The notes below the pieces were generated by a model. That model did no database searches and was not told where the DNA came from. It saw only the letters and a list, made by a program, of their open reading frames with translations. Position numbers and translations under genes: made by a program. A stretch of 58,170 nucleotides of DNA from an uncultured Prevotellaceae bacterium (GTDB lineage: Bacteria > Bacteroidota > Bacteroidia > Bacteroidales > Muribaculaceae). Below are positions 32,815-40,719 of the stretch, in pieces. The stretch spans positions 1 to 58,170 of the forward strand of contig CALGGO010000057.1 in assembly GCA_937916085.1 (NCBI GenBank), written 5' to 3'. Position 1 is the first letter of the stretch. Every line of letters begins with the position of its first letter.

Positions 32815-35496
32815 ATGGAAGATTTTACTACTACAACCAACGGTCTGCCCTTGGTGCCCTTCTCGCAGGTGGTACGGCAGCGCGAGGCGTTCCTCAACGG
32901 CGACGTGCGCGACTACATAGCGCAGGAGGGAGGGCAGGTCAACTCGCTCATGGCTGACGCCGACATCGTGATCTCGGGAGGAAACCGAGGCGGAGGCAAA
33001 GCCAACTCCTGCCTCACCGACATCATCACGCCCGACGGACCGGTGAAGATGGGGCAGCTCAACGTGGGCGACAGGATATGCACGCCGTATGAGGGGACGC
33101 AGACGGTGGAGGCCATCTTCGAGCAGGGCAGACAGCCGTGCTACCGCTTCTTCTTCGACGACGGCACCACATCGGTGGTGATGGGAAGCCACCGCTTCAT
33201 GGCGCGCATAGGCTCCACCGACAAGTTCAAGGTGATGACGGCAGACGAGATAATGGCGTTCTACCGCGTCGGTATGGAATACCCCAACAGCCTGCGCAAG
33301 ACGATGCGCAACGGAGACTACATCTACGACCGCAGGCTCGCCGAGATACCGATGTGCGCCGAGATACCGATGCACGAGGAGGTGACGCCCGACAAGCTGC
33401 CGCTGCACCCCTACATTCTGGGGCTCATAACGGCGAGGGGGCAGCTCGCCATGACGAAGGACGGAGCCACGGTGCCGCATTTCAACATGACGGCGCGCAG
33501 CTACGCCTTCAACCTCGGCTTCGTGTGGAAATACTTCCCCAACGGCGTGAACAAGATATACGGATACACCGAGGAGCAGAGGCGCATAGTGTCGGGGGGC
33601 AGAGCGTCAGGATACAACCCCAGCTACCGCATACCCAAAGAGTACATGACGGCGAGCATAGAGGCACGGTGGGAATACCTGCGCGGCGTGATGGACTGCG
33701 GCTCTAACTACTTCAGAAACCAGCCCGTGATGGTGATGTTCAACAAGGCGTTCCTCGAAGACCTCGCGTGGATAGCGCGCTCCCTCGGCGTGAAATGCCG
33801 CATTGAGCAGCAGGACGCCAACGAGAACTGGCGCATGATATTCAAGGCTCCGAACGACGCCTCGCTGTTCTACTCCGAGGAGAAGCAGCAACGCGTGGGA
33901 GAGAACGGGTACGCCCCCGACTCGTCACTGAACCCGGGGATTCTGACAAAACGCATACTGCACATCATGAGGGCAGGGTCGCAGAAATGCCGCTGCATAC
34001 AGGTCAGCGGCAATGACCACCTCTACCTCTCCGACGCCTTCACCGTGAACCACAACACCGTGATGCTGCTGATGAACCCCATGTACTACATCAACAATCC
34101 CAACTTCAACGGCATAATACTCCGAAAGGAGAAGGACGACCTCGCCAACATCGTGCGAGAGAGCTCCATGCTCTACGGCAGCAAGGGGGAGTACAACCGC
34201 TCGGCGCAGCTGATGACGTGGAACTTCTACTCTGGGGCGCAGATAAAGTTCTCCTACTACGCCGACATGCTACAGGACTTCTACGACAGGTTCCAGGGAC
34301 GGCAGTACGCCTATATCGGCATCGACGAGATAACGCAGATGGAATGGGCGAAATTCAAATACCTAATCACCACGAACCGTAACGGAGCGCACATACGCAA
34401 CCGAATACTGGGCACCTGCAACCCCGCCCCGGAATCGTGGGTGCGCAAGTTCATAGACTGGTGGATAGGCGACGACGGGTACCCCATACCCGAGCGCAAC
34501 GGCGTGGTGCGCTACTGCTTCATGGGAGGCGACACCCCCGAGGAGATAACGTGGGGGAACACACGCATGGAGGTGTATAAGAAGATAAAGGGGAAAATCG
34601 ACGCGCTGGTGTCACCCAACGACCCCGACACACCCGAGAACATGTATATCAAATCGGTGGTGTTCGTCAGAGCCGAACTCGACGACAACGTGGCGCTGCT
34701 CACCTCCTCGCCGGAGTACAAGGCGAACCTCGCGCAGCAGTCCGACGAGCAGCGGGAGCGCGACTTCAAGGGCAACTGGAACTTCCGGGCGATGGGCAAC
34801 GACCTCGTGAAACCGTCACACATGGTGCAGTGCTACCGCAACAGCGCGCTGACAGACGACAACGTGAGGCGCATGTCCATCGACGTGGCGTTCACGGGAG
34901 GCGACGCCGCCGTGATGTGGTTGTGGATAGGATGGCATGTCGCCGACATCTACGTGTGCCGCCTCGACTCGCGGCAGCTGCTCACCGCAATAGAGACGAA
35001 ACGCGAGGAATGGAGGGTGCTGGAAGAGAACATAGTGTACGACTTGCAGGGCGTGGGGCAATACCTGAAGGGCTTCTTCAGGAAGGCGGTGGCGTTCAAC
35101 AACCAGGAGGCGGTACACGAGAGATACAAAGGGATGTACGACAACATAAAGAGTCAGTGCGCATTCATGTTCGCCGACAAGCTCAGGCAGGCAGAGGTGT
35201 CCTTCGAGCCGTCCCTGCTCAAACGCAGGTTCTCGGGGAAGAACTTCACGAACCTGGAGCTCGGGGAGATACTGCTGCAAGAGCGCAAGATTCTCCGCGC
35301 CGACGAGTCGAAGGCGGACAGGGGGCGGTGTCTGATAAGGAAGGAGCAGATGAAATCGGCGTCGATTCTCGGACGCTCACCCGACTTTATGGAGTCCCTG
35401 CTCATGAGAATGGTCTTCGACCTCAAGTCACGGGAGGTGGCGATACCCAAGTGGCTCACGTCGAGGACAGGGCTCAGAGTGAGGTCTTTTTCTTAA
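32815..35496 (+). CDS. Terminase large subunit with in-frame intein
   Basis: Precursor of 893 residues from MEDFTTTTNGLPLVPF. Exteins give a packaging ATPase-nuclease: GGNRGGGK Walker A, IILRKEKDD, WNFYSGAQIKF, IGIDEITQME (Walker B), GTCNPAPESW, and the nuclease start MSIDVAFTGGDAAVMWLW. The ATPase loop is interrupted right after GGGKANS by an intein of about 349 residues. Removal gives an enzyme of about 544 residues, a normal size. It cuts and pumps phage DNA into the prohead with the portal encoded 14 bases downstream. Gene orientation is opposite to the capsid operon. Confidence 0.9.
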   Translation: MEDFTTTTNGLPLVPFSQVVRQREAFLNGDVRDYIAQEGGQVNSLMADADIVISGGNRGGGKANSCLTDIITPDGPVKMGQLNVGDRICTPYEGTQTVEAIFEQGRQPCYRFFFDDGTTSVVMGSHRFMARIGSTDKFKVMTADEIMAFYRVGMEYPNSLRKTMRNGDYIYDRRLAEIPMCAEIPMHEEVTPDKLPLHPYILGLITARGQLAMTKDGATVPHFNMTARSYAFNLGFVWKYFPNGVNKIYGYTEEQRRIVSGGRASGYNPSYRIPKEYMTASIEARWEYLRGVMDCGSNYFRNQPVMVMFNKAFLEDLAWIARSLGVKCRIEQQDANENWRMIFKAPNDASLFYSEEKQQRVGENGYAPDSSLNPGILTKRILHIMRAGSQKCRCIQVSGNDHLYLSDAFTVNHNTVMLLMNPMYYINNPNFNGIILRKEKDDLANIVRESSMLYGSKGEYNRSAQLMTWNFYSGAQIKFSYYADMLQDFYDRFQGRQYAYIGIDEITQMEWAKFKYLITTNRNGAHIRNRILGTCNPAPESWVRKFIDWWIGDDGYPIPERNGVVRYCFMGGDTPEEITWGNTRMEVYKKIKGKIDALVSPNDPDTPENMYIKSVVFVRAELDDNVALLTSSPEYKANLAQQSDEQRERDFKGNWNFRAMGNDLVKPSHMVQCYRNSALTDDNVRRMSIDVAFTGGDAAVMWLWIGWHVADIYVCRLDSRQLLTAIETKREEWRVLEENIVYDLQGVGQYLKGFFRKAVAFNNQEAVHERYKGMYDNIKSQCAFMFADKLRQAEVSFEPSLLKRRFSGKNFTNLELGEILLQERKILRADESKADRGRCLIRKEQMKSASILGRSPDFMESLLMRMVFDLKSREVAIPKWLTSRTGLRVRSFS
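33010..34056 (+). other. Intein in the terminase Walker A loop
   Basis: Starts at Cys66 (or Ser65) with CLTDIITPDG and MGQLNVGDRI, block A and the usual VGD; block B appears as VVMGSHRFMAR; it ends with HLYLSDAFTVNHN followed by Thr (penultimate His, terminal Asn, +1 Thr). Two LAGLIDADG-like helices are recognisable near 33412-33450 (ILGLITARGQL) and 33672-33704 (YLRGVMDCGSN), but the metal-binding acidic residues are missing or shifted, so the homing endonuclease is probably inactive. Starting at Ser65 would give the extein junction GGGKAN-TVMLL, which resembles uninterrupted relatives better. Confidence 0.85.
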
Positions 35497-35510
35497 CACA
35501 TTAATATATT

Positions 35511-37262
35511 ATGGCAACGCAGACAACTAAAAAGAGAACGCTCCTGGCCAAGAAGCCTTTCACGAGGGTGATGGCGACAGGTCATGGGAGGCACGGGGAG
35601 GTGCGAGGAAGGGTCGCAGAACGCCCTCTCCCTAACGACAGGCTGGTGCGCACGATAGTGACGCAGGAGGACTTCATGCGCGAACTCGACCCTTACGCGC
35701 ATCTCATCTACAACAGGGAATACTATCCCGACATCTGGAGATACAACGAGGAGGACAAGAAATGGTACATAGAGGAGGTGCCGCGGTACGCCTTCGCCTT
35801 CCAGCGCATCATCCTCACCAAGCACCTGACGCACCTGTGCGGCAACGACATCGTGTTCGAGCTCGCCGACTACTACGACGACGTGGAGAGAGTGGAGGTG
35901 CTCGACAGCGTGAGGCGAGGGTGGAACAAGAAGAATATGGAGGAGGCATGGTACCAGCTCGCACGCTCCGTGAAGGCAACGGGCGACGGAGCCATAGTGG
36001 GATACATGGACGACAGCACGTTCGGATGGAGGGCGCTGTCCTTCCTCAACGGCGACACGCTGTACCCCCACTACGACAGGCGCACAGGACGCCTCGTGGT
36101 GCTCGCGCGCTCCTACAGCGACACCGACGGGCAGGGCAACATGGCCGACTACCTCGACGTGTGGGACGACAACTATTATTACAGACTCAAAAACAGCGAC
36201 AAGGAAGATGGTGAGGGCAACATCCCGAAAGGCGGCTATCTGGAGGATAATTTTGACCTCTCTGAGTGGCAGACCGAGATCAAGGAGCCGCACGGCTTCA
36301 GACGCATACCCGTGGCATACCACCGCGACGAGAACGGGCCATGCTGGACGTTCTCGCAGGAGAACATCGACAACTACGAGATGGCGTTCTCGCGCCTGGC
36401 GCAGTCGAACCATGACTTCGGGCTCCCGATAATGTACCTCAAGGGAGAGGGAGCGAAGGAGCTCTCGGCGGCCGACATGTCCTACGCGTCTAAGGTGTTC
36501 CTCCTTCCCGAAGACGGCTCGGCGGGATTCCTCAACAAGCAGGACGCCTCCAACGCCTATAAAGCGGAGCTCGACGTGCTGGAGGACAACATCTACCGCC
36601 AGTCGTTCGCCGTGCGCACACCCGAGCTGAAATCGGGAGACACACCGGGCGTGGCCATCAAGATGCTGTACTCCGACGCCTACGAGAACGCCATCAACGA
36701 CTCGCAGATGTACCACCACGCCATAGGCGAGCTCTACGAGATGTTCATCTGGGGATACGGCATAGAGTCGGAGCGGCGACTAGACTTCATCAACACCGAC
36801 ATCACATATTACATCTCGCCATACTTCCACGTCAACGAGACGGAGCGCGCCAACATCCTCGCTCTCGCCGTGCAGAACGGGTTCTGCTCGAAGCAGACGG
36901 CGGCGGAGAAGTTCTCGCAGTCCGTGCCACAGGAAGTCAACAGGCTCGAGCGTGAGGAACACGACAAGCAGGTGCGCGAGCTAATGATGGAGGAGCAGCG
37001 GCTCGAGATACAGCAGGAGAGCCAGGTGGAGACACAGGAGCAGCTCGCCGAGATTAACGCCGAACAGCAGATAGAGGTCGCGCAGGCACAGGCCAAAATC
37101 GAGGAAGGCGAAGACCCCGACAAGGCACGAAAGAAAAGCAAGGTAGCCAAGGGCTCGGTAGCCACAGGACGAGGCAGAGGAAGACCCCGCACAGTGAACA
37201 CCGACCGATGGGGCAATCGTCCTAACGAGAACAACTGGCAGAAATTCAACGAGTTACACTAA
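35511..37262 (+). CDS. Portal protein
   Basis: 583 residues. Portal-like core (WYQLARSVKATGDGAIVGYM, FLNGDTLYPHYDRRTG, DVWDDNYYYRLK), a long crown helix in the last third (REEHDKQVRELMMEEQRLEI onward, Gln/Glu-rich coiled coil) and a basic AT-hook-like end (GRGRGRPRTVNTDRWGN). Directly follows the terminase gene. Forms the dodecameric channel at one capsid vertex. The basic tail is longer than in typical portals and may contact DNA. Confidence 0.8.
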   Translation: MATQTTKKRTLLAKKPFTRVMATGHGRHGEVRGRVAERPLPNDRLVRTIVTQEDFMRELDPYAHLIYNREYYPDIWRYNEEDKKWYIEEVPRYAFAFQRIILTKHLTHLCGNDIVFELADYYDDVERVEVLDSVRRGWNKKNMEEAWYQLARSVKATGDGAIVGYMDDSTFGWRALSFLNGDTLYPHYDRRTGRLVVLARSYSDTDGQGNMADYLDVWDDNYYYRLKNSDKEDGEGNIPKGGYLEDNFDLSEWQTEIKEPHGFRRIPVAYHRDENGPCWTFSQENIDNYEMAFSRLAQSNHDFGLPIMYLKGEGAKELSAADMSYASKVFLLPEDGSAGFLNKQDASNAYKAELDVLEDNIYRQSFAVRTPELKSGDTPGVAIKMLYSDAYENAINDSQMYHHAIGELYEMFIWGYGIESERRLDFINTDITYYISPYFHVNETERANILALAVQNGFCSKQTAAEKFSQSVPQEVNRLEREEHDKQVRELMMEEQRLEIQQESQVETQEQLAEINAEQQIEVAQAQAKIEEGEDPDKARKKSKVAKGSVATGRGRGRPRTVNTDRWGNRPNENNWQKFNELH

Positions 37263-37301
37263 ATTTTCGTTTAATCACTTAAACAGAAAGGAGGTGCAAA
37301 A

Positions 37302-37327
37302 AAAAGAGACCGAAATCGGTCTCTTTT
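37302..37327. terminator. Bidirectional terminator
   Basis: AAAAGAGACCGA pairs with TCGGTCTCTTTT as a 12-base perfect palindrome; rightward it is followed by CGCTTTTTT, leftward by TTTT of a run of eight. It separates the portal gene from the convergent antirepressor gene. Confidence 0.9.
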
Positions 37328-37354
37328 CGCTTTTTTCGTTGTGGGAGGCAGGCA

Positions 37355-38173
37355 TCAAGCTCCTCCTATGCGCTGCCCCAGCCAGTAGCGGCCTCGCTGC
37401 GTCACCACGGTATAGGTGCTCGACTGTGGCTCGCCCTTGCTGTTGAACCAGCGGGCGGTGCGGGTGGAGAAATATCCCTTGCGCGAGTATTCCGCCATAG
37501 GCAGCCACTTGTCACCCTGACGGAACACGATGCCGAGGCACCTCAGGCGTTTCAGCAGCGACGTGGCCGAGCCGTACCCCAAATCCTTGGCGACCTCGGT
37601 GAAGGTCAGTGTCTCCGTCGATTGAAGCACCTCGTCGGTGAACTGCGCTTTGGGAGTGAGGACGAGAATCTGCTTCTGCTGCGCCTCGTTCTCGCCTTGC
37701 AGCATCTGGTTGCGCTGCCTGCTGTCGTCAAGCTCTATCTGGCGCTGCTGGGCCTCGGCGAGCAGACGCTCGTTCTCCTCCACCTGCTGGGCGAGACGGC
37801 GCAGGGCGTCGGGGTACGACTGCGGCAGTGCCTCCGCGCTCACCGTCTTGTGGAACACGGTGCGGTAAACCTCGAAGACGGCACGAACCTTGCGGGCAAT
37901 GATGTATTCCATTGCTGATACAGAAATGTAATATACGTCTTTGTTGCCATTTCCCGACTCCGCTTTTTGTAGGAGTCGCTGATAATCAACACCTTCCACA
38001 CATATAGATTTCAATGCTTTTACTGCATAATCTTTGCGATTATACACCAATGGCCACACATCGTCAAGGTCAACAGGGTACTTTTCTCCGCCTCTTTGAA
38101 GCTCGCACACCGTCTCGAAATACCTGCGCAACTCATCTGCTCCACTCTGCTTGGTCAATACTACACCATTCAT
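37355..38173 (-). CDS. Phage antirepressor (AntA-like N terminus, KilAC C terminus)
   Basis: 272 residues. N-terminal part has AntA/Bro-type sequence (DVYYISVSAMEYIIARKVRA, VFEVYRTVF); a Gln/Glu-rich coiled coil follows (VEENERLLAEAQQRQIE); the last 110 residues match the KilAC pattern (AQFTDEVLQSTETLTFTEVA, KDLGYGSATSLLKRLRCLGI, RGRYWL). Antirepressors block a phage repressor by protein contact. No repressor was identified in this window, so its target is unknown. Coupled to the upstream gene by ATGA. Confidence 0.75.
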   Translation of the reverse strand: MNGVVLTKQSGADELRRYFETVCELQRGGEKYPVDLDDVWPLVYNRKDYAVKALKSICVEGVDYQRLLQKAESGNGNKDVYYISVSAMEYIIARKVRAVFEVYRTVFHKTVSAEALPQSYPDALRRLAQQVEENERLLAEAQQRQIELDDSRQRNQMLQGENEAQQKQILVLTPKAQFTDEVLQSTETLTFTEVAKDLGYGSATSLLKRLRCLGIVFRQGDKWLPMAEYSRKGYFSTRTARWFNSKGEPQSSTYTVVTQRGRYWLGQRIGGA

Positions 38174-38415
38174 TTCACACTCTCCTCTCTGCCTGCGATG
38201 CAGGCTACTAAGGTCATCATGCAGAACAGGGTCTCACCCACGCTCTTCACGCGGTAAACATTCTCCTCATCGACGATGCACAGCAACGACGCATAGGCGT
38301 TCACGATGTCGTTCATCAGGTCATCGACACCGCACATCTTCTCAAGGTAGCCGCACACGGCAGTCCCCACTTTCTGCGGATTAAGCGCCGCAACGCTCTG
38401 AACTGGATTTTCCAT
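38170..38415 (-). CDS. Hypothetical protein upstream of the antirepressor
   Basis: 81 residues, helical, Cys-rich for its size (AVCGYLEKMCGVDDLMNDI, LCIVDEENVY, LFCMMTLVACIAG). Stop overlaps the antirepressor ATG. Probably a small regulatory partner; no family recognised. Preceded by a leader of about 250 bases and two tandem promoters. Confidence 0.55.
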   Translation of the reverse strand: MENPVQSVAALNPQKVGTAVCGYLEKMCGVDDLMNDIVNAYASLLCIVDEENVYRVKSVGETLFCMMTLVACIAGREESVK

Positions 38416-38489
38416 TTTGATGATAAAATTTAGACATTACAGGCACATAAAATAGCGGTGTGCCATTACCCGCTGTCAAAAACCTATCA

Positions 38490-38567
38490 TCAGGGCATCG
38501 GGTTTCCATTACAGAGAACCCACGGGATGACACATCGCCTATATCTCGTGCCCACCACGCGCTTCAT
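38490..38567 (-). CDS. Possible leader peptide
   Basis: A 25-codon frame (MKRVVGTRYRRCVIPWVLC, then NGNPMP) within the long leader between the promoters and the gene at 38170-38415. The rest of 38416-38675 shows no other frame; it contains several small inverted repeats. Basic and Cys/Trp-bearing, but it may be chance. Confidence 0.25.
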   Translation of the reverse strand: MKRVVGTRYRRCVIPWVLCNGNPMP

Positions 38568-38675
38568 GGCACGGCACTCATTATAATTAATGTATGTCAC
38601 AGAAAAAGAAAAATCCGCAAGCGGCGCTCACAGACAGAACTTATCCTGTCCTGATGATTTGAATTTTTGACACCG

Positions 38676-38707
38676 CAAAGTTACTCAATAACAGCGTATT
38701 CTCCAAA
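38676..38707 (-). promoter_or_regulatory. Proximal promoter of the antirepressor operon
   Basis: Minus strand TTTG (38707-38704), 20 bases, TAACTTTG (38683-38676). Start predicted near 38670, leaving a leader of about 255 bases. Confidence 0.8.
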
Positions 38708-38726
38708 TATTTCCGTAACTTTTTCG

Positions 38727-38758
38727 CAAAAATAATCCAAATACAAATAAACACCAAA
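38727..38758 (-). promoter_or_regulatory. Distal promoter of the antirepressor operon
   Basis: Minus strand TTTG (38758-38755), 20 bases, TATTTTTG (38734-38727), 51 bases upstream of the proximal promoter and with the same spacing. Confidence 0.7.
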
Positions 38759-38811
38759 CAATTTAACGTTTTTAACCGTTTTCTCCAAATATAGACCTAA
38801 TACTGCCGCAC

Positions 38812-38839
38812 AAAAATCCCCGCCATAACAACGACGGGG
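38812..38839 (-). terminator. Terminator of the lipoprotein gene
   Basis: Read leftward, CCCCGTC pairs with GGCGGGG (loop GTTGTTAT) and is followed by ATTTTT. It separates the lipoprotein gene from the tandem promoters to its left. Confidence 0.8.
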
Positions 38840-38865
38840 ACAAATTTCGCTAATCGGAATCCTCT

Positions 38866-39327
38866 TTATCGGATGCGGTCAATTACAGTTTTCTGCCCAG
38901 CCAATCTTTCGACGGCCTCATCTACATCATCTGCAAAACGGCGGCAGGTTAATGTAATTTCAAAGGTCTTATGTCTGATGACAAGCTCGTCACCTTCCAT
39001 CCGCTCTATCTTGATGACATCATCGTGACCCGACAAAGCCCTGACCTTTATGCTGTCGCCACTGAGCTCCCACTTGCCGCTAAGCATTGCACCAACCATT
39101 TCCATATTCTTGCTCTGACTGCCAACATCATCGCGCAAATTCAAGAGAACGCTTTTTAACTCACCGTTATCACCAAACACCATTATCCATGCTAGCACAT
39201 CAAGACCCGCCTCGGGATAACCGCTTACTTTCTCCACCCTCCAAACGCCTACCAGGTCTTCCTTCTCAACCCCGCCGCAGGACGGCAGCAGCAGCGCCAG
39301 CAGCACCGCCAACGCCACGGTTCTCAT
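38866..39327 (-). CDS. Small secreted lipoprotein
   Basis: 153 residues from MRTVALAVLLALLLPSCGG; an upstream Met six codons earlier is also in frame. A short hydrophobic signal ends in the lipobox LLPSC (Cys17). The mature part begins like a lipocalin-type domain (EDLVGVWRVEKVSGYPEAG, GKWELSGDSIKVRALSG) and is beta-rich. Lipoproteins of this kind encoded among phage regulators may alter the host surface, for example superinfection exclusion; that is inference. Followed by its own terminator. Confidence 0.7.
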   Translation of the reverse strand: MRTVALAVLLALLLPSCGGVEKEDLVGVWRVEKVSGYPEAGLDVLAWIMVFGDNGELKSVLLNLRDDVGSQSKNMEMVGAMLSGKWELSGDSIKVRALSGHDDVIKIERMEGDELVIRHKTFEITLTCRRFADDVDEAVERLAGQKTVIDRIR

Positions 39328-39399
39328 TGTCTCTCTTTTTCTCATAGTCTCTACTGTTAATGAATTAATAATATATATGTAACGTGCGACAGCGCATGT

Positions 39400-39525
39400 T
39401 TATTGCGTCAGGGCACTCTCCGTTATCCACTCCACAGCATAAGCCCCCAGCTCTTTGATTGAGGCCACATCGGCCTTCTCCAGACAAAGACCTCCAAGCG
39501 ATGTATATACTGTCGGCAGATACAT
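39400..39525 (-). CDS. Small hypothetical protein
   Basis: 41 residues from ATG 39525 (MYLPTVYTSLGGLCLEKADV onward); a GTG at 39534, three bases after the stop of the gene at 39538-40305, would give 44 residues and suggests translational coupling. Acidic amphipathic helix at the C terminus (SIKELGAYAVEWITESALTQ). No family recognised. Confidence 0.5.
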   Translation of the reverse strand: MYLPTVYTSLGGLCLEKADVASIKELGAYAVEWITESALTQ

Positions 39526-39537
39526 AGTCTTCACTTT

Positions 39538-40305
39538 TTACACACTAAGTGTCTCATGTGGATAGAATAAAGAATAGAGAGATTCTTTAAGAGTATAGGT
39601 GTTAGCCTTCATCAGGACAAGGTAGTTCTTCGTGGTGTAGGTGAAGAAGCCTCCAGTGTCCCTGAAGCAGATGTCGCTGAGGAGGACTCTGATGGGGTGC
39701 TGCTCTTTCGTCCACCACCCTTTCTTGATTGCGAACTTGATGACGGTGTGCGCCGTCCTAAGGCAGTTGCCTATCTCTCTCGCTACCCTTGCCCTGCTGA
39801 GACCTAGCTCCCTATACTCTGAGTCCATGCCGGCGACGGCTCCACTCTTGACAAGACGTCTCATGGTGCGTCTCGCCTCTTTGAGCTCCTCGTAGGAGGA
39901 CGGTTGGCGGACACCCTGAATCGTGCGTCTGATGAAGTCTTTTCTCGCCTGTATGGACATGGCAATGAAGGCTCTGAGACAGTTGTATGCGCTTTTGAAT
40001 GTGCTGAGGTCCACCAGTGAGAGGTCTATGTTGCGGCAGGCGCGTCTAGTGGACAGCTTCCCGACCACGAGATGCCGGTCGTTCTTGCCTTGCGTGAAGA
40101 CAAGACCCATCGCCTTCATCACGGGCAGATATTTCTTTATCGTGGACGGCGACGCACCCGTGACTTCGTGCAGCTTGTTGACAGACCAGTTATGGAGCGT
40201 GGACATGCGCCCCAAGCGGAGCTTGAGGATAAGGGCGAGGGATACGGCCTTCTGGGCCTTAGCGTCCCCTACGCACTCGTAGAATGTCTTTTTCTTTACC
40301 CGCAT
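39538..40305 (-). CDS. Regulator with two helix-turn-helix motifs
   Basis: 255 residues from ATG 40305 (MRVKKKTFYECVGDAKAQKA); the frame extends upstream only into an attenuator T run. One HTH lies near residues 40-62 (NKLHEVTGASPSTIKKYLPV), another near 165-190 (LSRARVAREIGNCLRTAHTV). The first resembles winged-helix regulators of the replication or transcription-control type. It is expressed from its own promoter through a leader that can form a terminator, so its synthesis is probably attenuated. It may be the factor for the palindromes at 32729 and 40504. Confidence 0.6.
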   Translation of the reverse strand: MRVKKKTFYECVGDAKAQKAVSLALILKLRLGRMSTLHNWSVNKLHEVTGASPSTIKKYLPVMKAMGLVFTQGKNDRHLVVGKLSTRRACRNIDLSLVDLSTFKSAYNCLRAFIAMSIQARKDFIRRTIQGVRQPSSYEELKEARRTMRRLVKSGAVAGMDSEYRELGLSRARVAREIGNCLRTAHTVIKFAIKKGWWTKEQHPIRVLLSDICFRDTGGFFTYTTKNYLVLMKANTYTLKESLYSLFYPHETLSV

Positions 40306-40321
40306 AACTTCTGATGGGAAC

Positions 40322-40449
40322 AAAAAAAGAAATCCCCTGCGACGTTTTTAAGAGTATCGAGAACGAGGTCGCAGGGGTATTTCTGGTTTTGTATCTTGAA
40401 CGGGCATCTCTGCCCAGTCAATTCATGTTCCTTTTCCGTCCTTGATACT
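40322..40449 (-). ncRNA. Attenuator leader of the HTH regulator
   Basis: From the predicted start near 40449 the leader runs AGAGTATC (40451-40444), a two-codon frame ATG AAT TGA, a small hairpin GGGCA-GAGA-TGCCC, then a perfect 10-pair stem CCCCTGCGAC / GTCGCAGGGG (40377-40368 with 40343-40334) followed by ATTTCTTTTTTT, 17 bases before the ATG at 40305. The terminator loop contains GATACTCT (40358-40351), the complement of the 5' end, so an alternative fold that competes with the terminator is possible. Confidence 0.6.
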
Positions 40450-40454
40450 CTACA

Positions 40455-40485
40455 CAAAGGTACTGCCTTTTTCTCAATCCACAAA
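40455..40485 (-). promoter_or_regulatory. Promoter of the HTH regulator
   Basis: Minus strand TTTG (40485-40482), 19 bases, TACCTTTG (40462-40455), an exact match to the Bacteroidetes pattern. It lies 19 bases from the palindrome at 40504-40519, which could therefore also affect this promoter. Confidence 0.85.
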
Positions 40486-40503
40486 CAAAAACCGAACTTT
40501 TTT

Positions 40504-40519
40504 AGGTCAAAATTTGACT
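40504..40519. promoter_or_regulatory. Palindromic operator, copy 2
   Basis: AGGTCAAAATTTGACT, identical to 32729-32744. Its centre is 57 bases before the TATCTTTG box at 40569, one helical turn further than at the terminase promoter. It lies between divergent promoters. Confidence 0.65.
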
Positions 40520-40568
40520 TTTTAAGGTAAATACCCAAAAATTAAAGGTCTTTTAACATAAAAAGCAG

Positions 40569-40576
40569 TATCTTTG
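40569..40576 (+). promoter_or_regulatory. Rightward promoter of the minor head genes
   Basis: TATCTTTG matches the second box exactly; no good TTTG is found 19-20 bases upstream. The palindrome upstream suggests activated transcription as for the terminase gene. Confidence 0.55.
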
Positions 40577-40653
40577 CAGAAGAAAGCGAGCCCACTTCTC
40601 AGCGGACTCACCACACTTTATTTCATTAATTCACTAACTAAAGGGAATTAATT

Positions 40654-40719
40654 ATGAAAAACGCGCAAAGTAATGTATTTTTCCCTAACACGCAATTATT
40701 ATGGCGAGAAAAACGGTGA
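40654..40719 (+). CDS. Possible 21-residue upstream peptide
   Basis: ATG at 40654 opens a 21-codon frame (MKNAQSNVFFPNTQLLWREK) that overlaps the first codons of the minor head gene in another frame. Its leader (AAAGGGAATTAATTATG) looks like a good initiation site. It may tune translation of the gene at 40701. Confidence 0.3.
   Translation: MKNAQSNVFFPNTQLLWREKR

Noticed and set aside
40306..40323. TTG start for the HTH regulator
   Set aside because: It falls in the T run of the attenuator; ATG 40305 is the sensible start.
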